64,000 nucleotides of DNA from Diphasiastrum complanatum (GCA_029204225.1 CM055095.1:22772633-22836632); one strand, 5' to 3'; numbered from the stretch's first letter, positions 20,991 through 33,096 are shown. Numbers and translations: made by a program. Notes: generated from the letters alone by a model not told the origin.

Positions 20991-21711
20991 ACCTCAACAT
21001 TAGAACCACATTACATTAGTATGAAAAGCTAAGTTAGGAAGTTGCAGGAGAATCTCACATATCATGTGAAAGTTCTTGGCACTCCAAATTAAACTCACAT
21101 GAATCATGTGAAAACTCACCTAACTAAATTAACATCACTAGATAATTTGTGAAGGGCTTGGATTAGAATCCTTGTGATTTTGGAGTAGTCAATCAAAATA
21201 AAATGGTAGGGCCTTTCTCAAGAATAAAAAAATACCTCTTGTATTCATTTAACATGTTGAGGGAGAAAATTCCATCAAAGTGTAGATGCTCCTATCGAAT
21301 AGCTAGGCATAGTCACCATGTGAGCTAATTATGACCAAAAGTCCATCAATGATCAATAGTTCAGATCCGTTGAGATCTTGGAAAGATCAATCATTAGATG
21401 AGCTTGAGCTCCAAACTTCAATTTTGAAGTTCAAGTACTCTTCTTCATTAAAATACTTCAAAATGAAATGAATGAAGGGACCCAACAAGTGAATTTGGAT
21501 TTGAAGTAATGATTATCTTCAAAAGAAAAAAAAAAAAGTCCAAAAAACTAGTTTCCTTCTAGTTTTGGGACCATTTGTTTGTTTATGGACATACGAAAGG
21601 CTATTTATTGTCCTCAAATGAAGGGTAGAAAATAAATGTTTGCCACATGTATAGCTTTCTTTGAGTATAGAGTTCACTCTATAGTGGAGAGAATATAGAT
21701 GGGAGATTGTT

Positions 21712-22230
21712 TTGTACCATTCTAAATCCAGGGAAGTTAGTGATGAGGCCTTGGAAGCATTGTGTGATTTTTTTCCCTACTGTGACTCCCAAGGAGGCTT
21801 TTACAAGGAAAAGTTTTGTTTCTTTGGATGTAAGGTCCATGTGCATGTGCCAAAGGTAAAGGAGAACATGCTAGATGTGAAATCTATCAAATTCACCTTT
21901 GTTGGATACTACAAGAAGACCTAAATATATAGGTTCTTCAATCCAATAATGCATATGCTACATGTTAGTAAAGATGTGATATTTGATAAAATACTCAATT
22001 TTCCTGGCAAAGGTGATATCTATATGGATAATGAAAGTGGAAATCTTTCCATAATTGTGCAAGATGATGAAGAAGCCATACATCAAGAGTTTAAGCAAAT
22101 AATCATTGATGAGAATGAAGGTTGTGATCAAACACCACCTATGGAGGAATTTAGAAAAAAATATTTGCGAATAGGTGTAGAGAAAGACAAGCTTATTGGA
22201 AATAGAAGTAAAAATCAACACAGTTCATAG
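21712..22230 (+). pseudogene. Copia integrase C-terminus and linker fragment
   Basis: FFGCKVHVHVPKVKENMLD, IKFTFVGY and, after one stop, LHVSKDVIFDK match the end of Copia integrase. An acidic linker (IVQDDEEAIHQEFKQ) follows. Homology probably begins near 21560 with out-of-frame pieces. No LTRs were found for it. 22231-22492 shows no gene. Confidence 0.75.
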
Positions 22231-22492
22231 GACATGTACTCTCCAAGGAGTATTTTGCATGATGTTGAAAGATTCAAGCACCATCAAAATCTCCAATGAA
22301 GATAAATATAAATAACAAGGGCCATTTACTTTTGTAGATAAATGTAATTGACTAAGTAGGTAGGTTTCCTTTACATTGGAGTCTTGGAACCCAAAGAGGC
22401 CAAGAGCTATGAAGGGTTGGCACCCACAAATAGCCATTAGAAGTGATTAGAAAACTTATTCCCTCTACCTTCCACATGCCTTAATCATAGAG

Positions 22493-22959
22493 TTAGAAAT
22501 CAGAGTTAATCTGATATCCATTTTATGTGAGCTTTAAATGTAATTGGTGTACAGTTTATCTGGTTTACTGTACATGGATGGTTGTGATCAGGACGTGACC
22601 CGTTAGGATACATTGATCGGGCACTAGTCCCGTAGCTGGCTACTTGGGTTAGTCGAGTAGCCACACATAGGAAGAATTAGCTTGTACAGAGTTATTTACA
22701 GTACTTGCTATACTTGGGGGCATGTCCCAAGCTTGTCGGTCGAATTTGGCCATATTGGGCCCGACCTTAGTTTGACAGGTGGTAGGCCAAGTTTAGGACA
22801 CCTGCCTTTTCATGTAGTTTGTGAATACTCTATATGTACAGTGTTTCTTTGTAATCTATTAACTTTTGTTGTGCCATCTTTGAGAGCTTGTGAGGAGTGG
22901 ATATGGTGATTGTGTGATGTGATCTGCATACTGCACTAGATCCTAACAGAATTTCAACT
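22493..22959 (+). repeat. 5' LTR of the non-autonomous Copia-type element
   Basis: Begins TTAGAAATCAGAG and ends near ATTTCAACT. Contains the short stem GGCTACT/AGTAGCC. Matches 28053-28528. The exact terminal bases are uncertain because neither end shows a clean TG/CA. Confidence 0.85.
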
Positions 22960-22971
22960 TGGTATCAGAGC
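22960..22971 (+). other. Primer binding site, tRNA-Met
   Basis: TGGTATCAGAGC immediately follows the LTR, a full match to the canonical Copia primer site. Confidence 0.9.
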
Positions 22972-24004
22972 GTCAGGGTGATGTAGGTATGCACGATCCG
23001 GTGGAGCTATGGGATAGCGTCTTTCACTAGGAGAATAACACTCAAAGCGTCTCAGAAGAGAGGACTCCATACGGGGTATTGGAAGTCTGGATGGATAGAG
23101 ACAACAAAGTTCCTTCGATCGGAGATTCGGGAAAGATCTGAACGATCGTCGTAGGTGGATTCTAGGGAGAATTCACGAAAAATTGTTCATAAACGGCTTC
23201 AAACGGCTTTTACGAAAAGCTGGCCAGAAATCTCTGAGTACTCTGTCAATTGGAGAGCGGAGCGAATCAGAACGGGCTACAAGGTAGTGGTAACTCAGGG
23301 TTGAGTGGATTTTGAAATCCATTTACAGTGTGAGGAGAAAGGAGCAGTTCTGTGAATTGCCAACAAGTGGCCTAGTTGAAGAAAAACGGAAAGTCACGGA
23401 TCTTTCTCTGTACTTGATGGAATTGGGCACTGTAAAAAGCTACCCAACATTGTTTCGGTGAGGCCAAGCGATTTCTAGAAGTGCAAAGTCAGCCATGGAG
23501 CAATCATATAGAGCAATTATTTCTCTTTCAAAGGTGAAAACCATGAATCTCTCTCTATAGTGGATGGAATTGAGAGTTGTAAAGCTTTGACAGTGGGCGG
23601 CCTAAAGCCTAAGTCAATGCTAAAAGGCCACAACCTGATGTAGAGCAATGATTTCATGAATCCATGAAGATTGGACAACATATTAAGTAGCCAGAGTTTG
23701 AAAAACATAAAAGTATGAATCTTGCTCAGTGCAAGACATTTTTCTGAGCTGTAAAGCTAGGCACCCTGGTGAGGATATATTACTGCCAGAAGGCCGTGGG
23801 CGGCGCATGTAGAGGAGGGAGATGGAACAATCAGATCCTGATCAGCTATAGTGGGTTTCTTTTCTTGCCTAACCTGAATCCAAGATCTAGTCAATCTAGC
23901 ATCAAAGAGACGGAGTTAGTTGTCACGCGGAGGTTTATTCCAGTGCGTTTCCATGAGATAGTGACAAAATTTCTGAATAGAAATCATGGCTAGCGCTTCA
24001 CATT

Positions 24005-25580
24005 CTGTTGTTGAATAATTCTTCTCTAGATCTGTAAGCTGTCTGCTTGCAAATCGTATAGGATAATCCTTCTTATAGTCACCTGGCTACGTCAAAACTG
24101 ATCCAATGGCGTATTTTGAGATGTCCATATGAACATGAAACTCTAATGTCCAATCTGGAGAACACAATATTGGTGCTGAAGATAATGCTTTTTTTAACTT
24201 TTCAAAAACTTATAACGCCTCTACTGTCCAAATAGGAACAATAGTTAATTTGTATATAGGTCGTGCTAAATCCGCAAAGAAGATAATAAAAATTCGATAG
24301 TAGTTCGCATGACCCATAAACACATAAACTCCTCGAATTGTTGCTGGCGGTGGCAATTCCACAATAACTTTGATCTTAGAGTAATCGGTGGCAATACCAT
24401 GTCTTGATATCACATGTCCAAGCACCACTCTGTGAGAAACCCATATCTGGCATTTTTCTAGATTTAGAGAAATCTAATATTTGTGGCATCTTTCAAAGAC
24501 TTTCTCCAATCGATCTAGGTGGTCTGTATCTTTACTATGTCCAAGTAAATTTCAAGGAATTTTTTGTAGATAATCTTTAAAGGAAAATTGCATTACTCTT
24601 TGGAATGAACTTGGTGTATTACAGAGTCCAAACGACATTACTTTGAAAGCATAGGTGCCCCATACTGTTGCAAAAGTAGTTTTGTGACGATCGGCAGGTG
24701 GAATCTTAATCTGGTTGTAACCACTAAATCCATCCAGAAAACTATAAGCTTCCGCTCTAGCAAGGCGATCCAAAATGCTTTCAGTAAAAGGTAACGAAAA
24801 GTGATCCTTCTGTGTCACTTTATTCAATGCTTTGAGATTCACACAGATTCGCAATTTCTCATTTTTCTTCGGAACAATGACAATTGGTGAAATCCATTCA
24901 GTATGCTCGATCTCATAAATGAAATCGACATCAAGCAATCTCTGAAGTTCTTTCTTTATCAGATCTGCCACATTAGGATTACAGCGATAGAACTTTGTAA
25001 CCTTTGGTACTGCATCATGTACTAAAGGTATGGTATGTTCATCCCAAATTGCATCGTCCATCGCATTTTGCAAAAGTGCGTACTCATTATGGCGTTTCAG
25101 TTCACGTCTGATCCGTTTAGGTAGACTTGACAAAAACCATGTAATCATGGCATTTTTATTAATCAGCTCAGGCTCACATTCAGGTTTAAGACGTTTCACC
25201 CTTTCGATGTAATCTCGAACCATTTTCCGCTTTCCCATTTTAATTTTACTTAAAAGTAGGAAAGGGTCTTCCATAAACTTCCGCAGTTTGAATCGTGTGA
25301 TAAGACTCGTTTAACAACCTCCCAATCTGTACGCTCAGTTCCATCTTGGTTATAGTACCAATCTTGTGCTGCGTCTGTTAAGGCCATAGAAAACAGCTTA
25401 AGTTTATCTTGAGGATAAATCTCACCATAGATCTCACAGGATTCAGCATAGATATGAAGAAATCGAACTGGATCTATTAATCCATTATATTTGGGTAGAT
25501 CCAATCGGGGTGCTTTTCTAACAATAATTGGATTGACCTCCTGTGGAGAACCTCCAGGAGCAGCTCAAGGGGTAGCCATT
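24005..25580 (-). pseudogene. Gypsy C gag fused to RT and RNase H
   Basis: Gag is read from about 25580 (PKYNGLIDPVRFLHIY, LKLFSMALTDAAQDWYY). It is interrupted, then the 240-codon frame 25274-24552 runs from gag (KRMVRDYIERVK-like region, FLSSLPKRIRRELK) directly into RT (WISPIVIVPKK, SFLDGFSGYNQIKIPP, FGLCNTPSSFQ). The frame then ends before the YxDD motif. The remaining RT and RNase H (DYPIRFASRQLTDLEKNYST) continue to about 24005 in other frames. Nucleocapsid and protease were removed by an in-frame deletion near 25000. Confidence 0.85.
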
Positions 25581-26765
25581 TAGATCAAATTGATAATGTG
25601 ATTGGATATAGATTTTTCCAAAAACTATCTCAGATTAGATCTACTAGCTCTATTCCACTTTTCAAGAATCTGATTCTATATGATGAAAAACTACTCAAAA
25701 TTCGATCAATCAATACTTCTCAAAAATGATAATTCTCTCAAAGTCCAATTCAAAATATATCAGATCTGATCCAAATTTTGACAGAGACTTGATGTGAAAA
25801 ATCAGAAACTAAAAATAGGACTGGCGAAGGTTAGCTCGGCGAAGGTTCAACAGTGCTATTTTGGGATAAAAACTCTCTGAACACTTTTTAGGCAATTTCT
25901 TGGGAAATAACCTTCGCCGATTTCTCAGATGGAAGATCTGACACAGACAAAACTATGGACAACCGGACGAAGGTTTCCGACACAAGGAAATACAGTTTTT
26001 GTGATCTGGCGAGAGTAAAAATCAAGATTTTTTGTGATCTGATCAAGATAAATCTTTGCTGAACTCAAAAATAGTATTTTTATATAAATAGAATGTTCTG
26101 GAAACTCGGTGAAGGTTCTGGCAAAGGATCAAGAGTAATACTGGTGATTTTACAAAAAAGTGACATTTTTTTGGCAAAAATATGACAATATGACAACTGA
26201 TCCTCTGAAAATCTTTGTATTTTTGGTATTATTCTTCGCTGACCTGGCAGTAGATAGATCTAAATCACATCTAAGCACAGTGAATTGAACGAAGGTTCTT
26301 TTTCTGTATTTTTTACGATTTTGATGATTTTGGTGTTTTTTGGTGGTTTTTCTGATGTTTCTGGAAATCTGCTGGGAATTAATCTTCGCCCTTCAAACTG
26401 AAGGTTTTGTAAACAAAACCGAAGGTGTCTGCAACTCGGTGAAGGTTTCCTGAAAGAGGGTAAAAAGTTTTGGGCTTTGATGATGCTTTTTGCCTCTTTT
26501 TGACCAAATTTGGTAGATTTGACCGATTTTTGTTATTTTCTCTGATATCTCAGATCCAAATGGATCTTAAGATTAGTGATCTGAATAGCTTTCCCTGTTT
26601 AATAATCAGATTAGATTTCAAACAAGCAAATCCACTCAAAATCTAGCAAAATCAATCCCAAACTATCCCTACAATGCAGTTTTAACACTATTCATCCCAC
26701 GACAAGATGCCTAATGCAAGCTAACCATCAGCCAAACATGCTGCAAACTGAAAAATTGGCGTAGC
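25581..26765 (-). other. Untranslated leader of Gypsy C with repeated GAAGGTT motif
   Basis: Between the primer site and gag. It has no ORF but about ten scattered copies of GAAGGTT or its complement AACCTTC, many preceded by GGC or CGGT. Similar motifs recur in the leader of the gag-only element at 57720-58540. Confidence 0.6.
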
Positions 26766-26783
26766 TCCCCGGCAACGGCGCCA
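26766..26783 (-). other. Primer binding site, tRNA-Asp
   Basis: Plus strand TCCCCGGCAACGGCGCCA, which on the minus strand is the canonical plant Gypsy primer site complementary to the 3' end of tRNA-Asp. It is the only perfect copy among the Gypsy elements here. Confidence 0.92.
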
Positions 26784-26787
26784 AAAT

Positions 26788-27530
26788 TGTAGTGGGTTTT
26801 TTCCCCTGCCTAACCTGAATCCAAGATCTAGTCAATCTAGCATCAAAGAGACGGAGTTAGTTGTCAGGCGGAGGTTCATTCCCATGAGAGCGATAGTATA
26901 GTTCAGATTTTAACATGAATGGAGGATCTAACACTAACATCCATTAACACTAAGCATTAACACTACATCCATTAACCCTAAATCCACAACAATGATAGAA
27001 ACTTACTCTTCTCTCTCTCCTTTTCTCTCTCACAAAAAGCATAAGAAATAGCAATCCCAATAATGATCAGATCCAACAATTAGCAAAATCCAAAGAAAGC
27101 ATGAGAAATGGAGGAAAAGAGAGAAAGAGCAAGGACATTCATCAATCTATTTCTAAAGAGAACCAATATGCTTTATTGAAATGAGGAAATGAACATGAGG
27201 AGCAACTCGAGTTGGTCCCTTTTTATAGTAGAGAGGAGGACCCTAGCCTCTGAATCCTATTGGTCCAGTCTCGTCTCTCTTTTTATTCAAATTTAAAAAA
27301 GTGTGAGAACCATCAAAATTGGAGGGAAACCGAACTTTATTCACTAACTTGACATTTATGCCATGCGACATTAAAAGTCCCGCAAAAAGGCCTAAAGTCC
27401 TTTTATTAACATTCTAATTAATCAAATAACTATGTGATCATTGGGTTGGACTTACACACACAGGGTGCCAAATCCCTCTCACTTATTAACTAGGGTTAGG
27501 GTTGCCTTGGGATCCGCAAACCCTCCAACA
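26788..27530 (-). repeat. 5' LTR of Gypsy C
   Basis: The end next to the primer site (TGTAGTGGG on plus, 26788) is firm. The outer end near 27530 (CCTCCAACA on plus) is inferred from the TG/CA rule. It contains the shared promoter block complementary to TGTGTGTGTAAGTCCAACC near 27460. Confidence 0.65.
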
Positions 27531-28052
27531 TCACCATAGCTGGAATGAAGGAGGAAGAGAGATGGAGGAGGGCCGTGGAGGCCGCAGGCCAGTCCCACGT
27601 GCCCAGTCATGTTGTCATGGAGGTGTTTAGCAGACCTAGGAATTTGTTTTGGTGCACAGGAGCAGACAGGACCATATGATCTTGCATCAACTAGATCGAC
27701 GGTAGAGATCAAGCCTCTAAAACGAGGAGAAGGCCGTAGGATCACGTTGAATGGAGGATGTAAGTCTCATGGTGGCAGTGGGATTTCCTCAGTTGGAGCC
27801 ATGTCGCTCATATGGTCCACTTGTGTTCAAGTCGGATTGGGGACGTGTCAGTTGGTCGAGAGTATGGTAGACTCTCTGTATGAGCATTGTGTTTGCATGA
27901 TACTTTGTGAGTCAAACCTGGTGGTTTGTTGGTGTGCTTGAGTGTGAGTCAAGTACAGAGTAGCAGGATATGCATAACATCTTTTGGACACTCCAGACAT
28001 TGCTACAAATTATTGTTTTTCACTCTTATCACATTTGAGCTTAAGGGAGAGA

Positions 28053-28528
28053 TTTAGAAATCAGAGTTAATTTGATATACATTTTATGTAAGCTCTAAAT
28101 GTGATGATGTAATTGGTGTACAATTTATCTGGTTTACTGTACATGGATGGTTGTGATCAGGACGTGACCCGTTAGGATACATTGATCGGGCACTAGTCCC
28201 GTAGCTGGCTACTTGGGTTATCCGAGTAGCCACACATAGGAAGAATTAGCTTGTACAGAGTTATTTACAGTACTTGCTATACTTGGGGGCATGTACCAAG
28301 CTTGTCGGTCGAATTTGGCCATATTGGGCCCGACCTTAGTTTGACAGGTGGTAGGCCAAGTTTAGGACACCTGCCTTTTCATGCAGTTTGTGAATACTCT
28401 ATATGTACAATGTTTCTTTGTAATCTATTAACTTTTGTTGTGCCATCTTTGAGAGGTTGTGAGGAGTGGCTATGGTGATTGTGTGATGTGATCTGCATAC
28501 TGCACTAGATCCTAACAGAATTTCAACT
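28053..28528 (+). repeat. 3' LTR of the non-autonomous Copia-type element
   Basis: Matches 22493-22959 closely, with a small extra GATGATGTAATTGG-type stretch near 28100. Preceded by the polypurine tract ending at 28051. Confidence 0.85.
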
Positions 28529-28595
28529 CGTAGCCCTATGTAGGATGCAAATTTCAATTTTTTAATCTTTTGATATGATGTAACATTCTACTTCG

Positions 28596-30007
28596 TGTGA
28601 AAAATTGTCAATGAGTTTGGTTTTTATTTGGCATTTTTTAGGCCAAGTTGAAATCTCAACTTAGAGATATGTTCATATTTGTCAATAAAGGCCTAAATAG
28701 TGTTTGTACTAGTTCTGCAAGTAGATAAGTGGATGAGGTTAAGTTTAGACCCATTTTAACTGGCTAAATTTGATACATTGCATCTAGACTAGAATTTATA
28801 GGTCATTTGCTGAGATACCAAGAAATTACCATTTAGAAAAAGTTTAGGGCAATTGGCCAGATGACATTTGAGAAGATATAAGTAGAATTAGCAGCATGCA
28901 TAACATATCTATGTATTCTCACTTTATGTGGAGAATTCATCTCTTTTGATTCTATGTCCATCTCATGTGTATTTCTCATGATATCTTTGATTTCTATGTG
29001 TAGAATGTTGATTTTCTTGTTGATCTTGCTTCCACACGTGTGAAGGACAGTAGGGTCCCGCTATTGTATGGAAAGGGAGAGTACCTTACTATAATTCTAT
29101 GCTTATAATCAGATCTTAGTGATTTATGCAATTTTAGCATGTGTAAAGTGATGATTTCTATCTTGTAGCTAAATCTAGATGTGCAACAAAATTTGGTCAA
29201 CATCTTAGAGATCCATCAAGTATGTTTTAGATTTGATTTTTTCACATGGTATCAGAATAGGTTTCAAGACAAAGTTGGTGTTTATGCCAAATCTAGAGGT
29301 GGATTTGAGGGTGCCATAAATTCTAAGTGGATTTGGAGGCATTTCTAGCTCAAATCTTGCATTTTCAAGTATAGAAAATGGATCTTTGTGATCCAAGCAT
29401 CATTTTAGGTCAAATCACTTGTAGATGGCCACTTTTTGAAACCACTTACTAGAATGTGGAGACAAATTGCTCATGCTTGTGGATGTTACATTCTATTAGA
29501 TGAGATATCAAGATTATAGCTTTTGCATATAGATTTTGCTTTATTCAATATTTTGCATTTTTGGAGTAACCCTAAATTTGATAGGATCTCTTGATTTTAA
29601 GTTGCTGGAATTTCCAAGAGTGTGTTTCAATCTTAGGTGTTGGCAAAAGTTCATCATATTGTGTTTAGATCTATTGTGATCAAGAAATCAACCTTCTATG
29701 TGCTAGGATTTGCTAGAAAGAGAAAAAAGGAGAGGCTAGATTGTTTCCATATCTTTGTGATTTCTTCTTGAGTTTCATTTGTTGATTTTCAAGGGAGTGC
29801 TAAGTGCATTGGAACACATTCAAAGAGAAGATCAGATCATTGCAACATGAAAACCTCAAGTGGCTTCATGTTGGAAGGCAATGATAGGCTTACCTCAACA
29901 AATTATTTTAGTTGGAAGGTGAGGATGGAATATTTTCTTGAAATGAATGATTTGATGAATATTGTTGTAGGTGTGGAGGAGAGACCTTTGGCACCTCAAC
30001 AAAAATT
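28596..30007 (+). mobile_element. Copia 3, 5' end only
   Basis: A 651-bp LTR (28596-29246, TGTGAAAA to TTTCACA) related to the Copia 2 LTR (TTCCACACGTGTGAA, ACAGTAGGGT) is followed by a primer site (TGGTATCAGAA, 29247-29257), a leader and the first 50-odd codons of gag. The element stops at about 30005, where Gypsy A LTR sequence begins without a recognisable LTR terminus. Confidence 0.85.
29847..30005 (+). pseudogene. Copia 3 gag, N-terminal fragment
   Basis: Starts at the ATG at 29847 and matches the Copia 2 gag start (GNDRLTSTNYFSWKVRMEYF, then GVEERPLAPQ). It is then cut off and the frame runs into LTR sequence. Confidence 0.85.
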
Positions 30008-30544
30008 CCAGCAAGTAATAATTCAGACTAATCTACACAGGGAATTAGCCGAAGCGGTTAAACATAACTTTTAGCAGAAATTCCTTCAACTCTAAATAAG
30101 CTATGTGTTCAGATAATGGGATTGATTGAGGCTCTGTCTTGTTTGCTTCCTGCAATAAAAACTAATTCTCTGTGTTTGATTAAGAAGAACTTTTAGCTAA
30201 TGTGATTCTGCTTGATGAATCTAATTGTTAGTTGCTGTCAGTTCTGACTATTTTCCCGATGCCTGAAGAGCCTGAAAGATAAAGTAATTCTTTCAGTTAC
30301 AGACCTTGACCAAATCATTTCATCATTGGTGTTTCTGGATGCCAATTTATCCAAATATCTTTATATAACCAGTTATGTCGTTGTAGTATTCATTGTGAAC
30401 TTTATACACTCTAGTCTGTTTATCATCATACATACATTTACCATGCAAAAGATGAGATTATTCTCTCTCTTGGGGAACGATCAAACCTTTTATACTACAT
30501 AATTCATTGATTTTGTGGAAATCTATAACGACTAGGCCACCACA
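30008..30544 (+). repeat. 5' LTR of Gypsy A, 5'-truncated
   Basis: Shares CAGCAAGTAATAATTC and GAATTAGCCGAAGCGGTTAA with 16138-16270 (opposite strand). It ends CCACCACA at 30544, just before the primer site. The first roughly 490 bp of the LTR, judged from the other copy, are missing. Confidence 0.75.
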
Positions 30545-30549
30545 TAATT

Positions 30550-30567
30550 TGGCGCCGTTGCCGGAGA
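30550..30567 (+). other. Primer binding site, tRNA-Asp
   Basis: TGGCGCCGTTGCCGGAGA, one mismatch from the canonical tRNA-Asp site, five bases after the LTR end. Confidence 0.9.
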
Positions 30568-30632
30568 CATGAATTTCACCTTTTGCAATATTTTTAAGTG
30601 TATTACATCTACGAATCTTTCTCATGTAATGC

Positions 30633-31722
30633 ATGCCAAGAACATACTCTCAAGCAATTATTGAACAGAAACATTTAGAGCGTGCACAATGTTTAGAAGC
30701 ATATAGGAAGTCTAGAGATTTGTATTTGCAGAATTTGCAAAACTCACCAGTTAGAGCAAGATTAACACCTGAAGCGTTTAATGATCTTTTACACGTTACT
30801 ACAACATTTGTAGATTCATATGAGGAAAGATCCGTTGAAACACCAAGTTCTACAGATTCACTTGAATCAGATTCGTCAGATTCTAATTCCGAACCAAGTT
30901 CAGACTCTTTGTCCGAGCGAAGTTTAGATTTAGATCTTCCAAGTTCATCTAGTTCACCACCATCTGTTAATATGGCTAATCCAGCGCCACCCACATCTAC
31001 AAAAATCAGATATGATTTTTTTAAGGGATCATCATCTGAAGATGCAGATAGTTATGTGTCGGAATTTGAATCCATTACCATAGCAAACAAAGAGCAGACA
31101 GACGAGGATAAAGTTAGAATTTTGCCAGGTCTTCTACGGAACCAGACTAGGATTTGGTACAGTCAATTAGTACCGAAAACAGTTAATACTTGAAACGCTT
31201 TAAAAGCAGCATTCCTTAAATAGGGAGATAGGATATTCCACTAGATTGTTGACTCAGCTTAACTCTGTTGAAAAAAAGCCAAAGGAATCACTTAGGAAAT
31301 ATACTCGTAGGGTTAAGAATTTAATAGGAAAGTTAGGAGCCCAATATCCAGTTCCTATGCAAAATGAATGGTTCTTGGGTGGTTTGCCTAAGAAAATGGA
31401 CCGTTATTGTCGACAGGGTCTGATGACTTCTTTGGAAGATGTCATTGCCTCTGCCGAGAGTTACGAAACCTCTCGAATTTCTCGTAGACGGAGAAATGAA
31501 AGAAAAAGTAGTAAAAAACACAAATTTAAACGAACAGAAAAATCTGAAATATCTATTGAGTCTGAATCAAAATCTGATCCAGTGGATATGGAAGAATCTT
31601 TTAAGTATTCATGTTATTCTTCTTCATCAGAAGAAGAATCTTCGTATAGGAAAACTAGGAATAGGAACTTAGAAAAAAAGAAAAGAATGGAGAAATCCAA
31701 AAAGTTGGATCCATTAAAATAA
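30633..31722 (+). pseudogene. Gypsy A gag (capsid region)
   Basis: Two open pieces (30633-31193 and 31246-31722) in different frames, separated by stops. The first has a Ser/Asp/Glu-rich segment and the gag start of the capsid fold (IRYDFFKGSSSEDADSYV). The second has SLRKYTRRVKNLIGKL and WFLGGLPKKMDRYC, typical Gypsy gag, then a basic and serine-rich tail. Gag forms the particle shell. Confidence 0.85.
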
Positions 31723-31986
31723 AGTGTTGAGTTGTTTACAAGAGAAATGAGTGATCTAAAAGTCCAAATATCTGATGTTAAAGCCAAGCGAAGCCTAACG
31801 CCAATGTTTGGTGTACCGCGTGTGCGAAGGAAGGTCATTCTAAGACCAACTATCCCAGGTTACAGACTAATTATTTAGAAGAGGAACTATTCGATTAATA
31901 ATCATGAGGAGGTAGCTTATACTGCAACTCCTACTAACCAAAAAACTATGATACCGAAATAGCGTACTGGTCAACAGTACACTATT

Positions 31987-32175
31987 TTGCGAAGGGGTGG
32001 AACACGAGATTCCACTCCACCAACCAAAGTAAGGGGTTCGTGCTACAATTGCGGAGCCCCGGGTCACTATTCGCCTGATTGCCCTAAACTCAGGAGATCA
32101 ATAGGATATGTGCCGCTCTGTGCTAACTGTAAAGGCAAAGGGCATGTCATTGCTGAATGTCCTCAGCCACAATAG
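31987..32175 (+). pseudogene. Gypsy A nucleocapsid, two CCHC zinc knuckles
   Basis: CYNCGAPGHYSPDC and CANCKGKGHVIAEC are two canonical CX2CX4HX4C knuckles 14 residues apart, the RNA-binding part of gag. They are separated from the capsid part by stops at about 31720-31980. Confidence 0.92.
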
Positions 32176-32247
32176 CCACGGTCTAAACCAAGGTTTGTAA
32201 ACTCGCCTAGGGAAGACGACCTTCGGCCATCTAAGACTAACACTGAC

Positions 32248-32565
32248 ATGATAGTTCAGAGGATAGAAATAGAGTCTGAATTATTAGATCAAGATCATCA
32301 ATGGCCAGATTTAGAGGAAAAAGTAAATAAAGTAACTATAAGAAGTAGTAAAGACTCTTTAACTCTTAAAGATAAGAAGAAAACTAAGACGAAAATTGCG
32401 AAAACTGTGAAAAATGCGACCGAAAAAGCGAAGGTCGCAAAACAATTAGTAAAAATTTCTAGTAATAAAGAATTAAAGCTTGATAAGTCTAATGGAAAGC
32501 ATTATGATATTGATATTAGTTCAGAAGCTAAGAAGCTTTTAGACGAAGAAACTAGAAAAGTTTAA
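32248..32565 (+). pseudogene. Lysine-rich linker between nucleocapsid and protease
   Basis: An open frame of 105 codons, about one third Lys (KDKKKTKTKIAKTVKNATEK), with no fold recognised. It follows the zinc knuckles and ends just before the protease frame. It may be a basic RNA-binding extension. Confidence 0.55.
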
Positions 32566-32568
32566 AAA

Positions 32569-33096
32569 GTGACATTTTCAAATCCAGTTATAAGTAGCGA
32601 GATACCTAGAGATCTGTCGCCACTTAGAAACCATTCTTATAATATTGTCGAAGACCTTGTTTCTAGAATGTCCAATATAACTTTTAAACAGTTATTAGAC
32701 GATAACCAATATTATAAAAAAGAAATCAAGCAATTTTTGCAAAATAAAAAGAGAAGAAAGGCAAAGTTACCAGTAGTCAACATAGGATTAGTTAATTATG
32801 GTGATGAAGGCCAACCAGAGATTCAAGTAGTAATTAATGGCTGCATCTTAGATAATGTACCCATAGATTTCGGATCTAGTGTAAATATAATGACTAAAGA
32901 AACATCATATGAAATAGGCATTCATCATAGAATAGCACCCACTTTAAGACATTTAAGGTTAGCCGATGCAACTAGAAGATCACCAATAGGAGAACTATCT
33001 CAGATTACAGTTTATATTGGAGACCATAAGTTTCTTATGGATTTTATAATATTAAAAACTACGAGACAATCGTCATGTAGAAAGTTATCAGGATGA
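32569..33096 (+). pseudogene. Gypsy A retropepsin-like domain 1
   Basis: Shows the retropepsin pattern: PEIQVVINGCILDNVPID, then DFGSSVNIM in place of the usual D-T/S-G-S active-site loop, then LRLADATRRSPIGELSQI. The acidic residue and one Ser are kept but Phe replaces Thr/Ser before Gly. Retropepsins cut the polyprotein. A frameshift after the TTRQSS segment ends it. Confidence 0.75.

Larger units (their letters stand above)
23848..27530 (-). mobile_element. Gypsy C, deletion derivative
   Basis: On the minus strand: 5' LTR (27530-26788), perfect tRNA-Asp primer site, long leader, gag, RT, RNase H, then a truncated 3' LTR (about 23945-23848) sharing TAACCTGAATCCAAGATC and AGAGACGGAGTTAGTTGTCA with the 5' copy. 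Nucleocapsid, protease and integrase are missing. It is nested inside the Copia-type element 22493-28528. Confidence 0.85.
22493..28528 (+). mobile_element. Non-autonomous Copia-type LTR element
   Basis: Two direct LTRs of 467 and 476 bp, a tRNA-Met primer site after the first and a polypurine tract (aagggagaga) before the second define the element. Outside the nested Gypsy C the interior (22972-23847 and 27531-28052) has no gag or pol, only short ORFs without recognisable domains. It therefore resembles large retrotransposon derivatives that borrow proteins in trans. A clear target duplication was not found. Confidence 0.8.
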
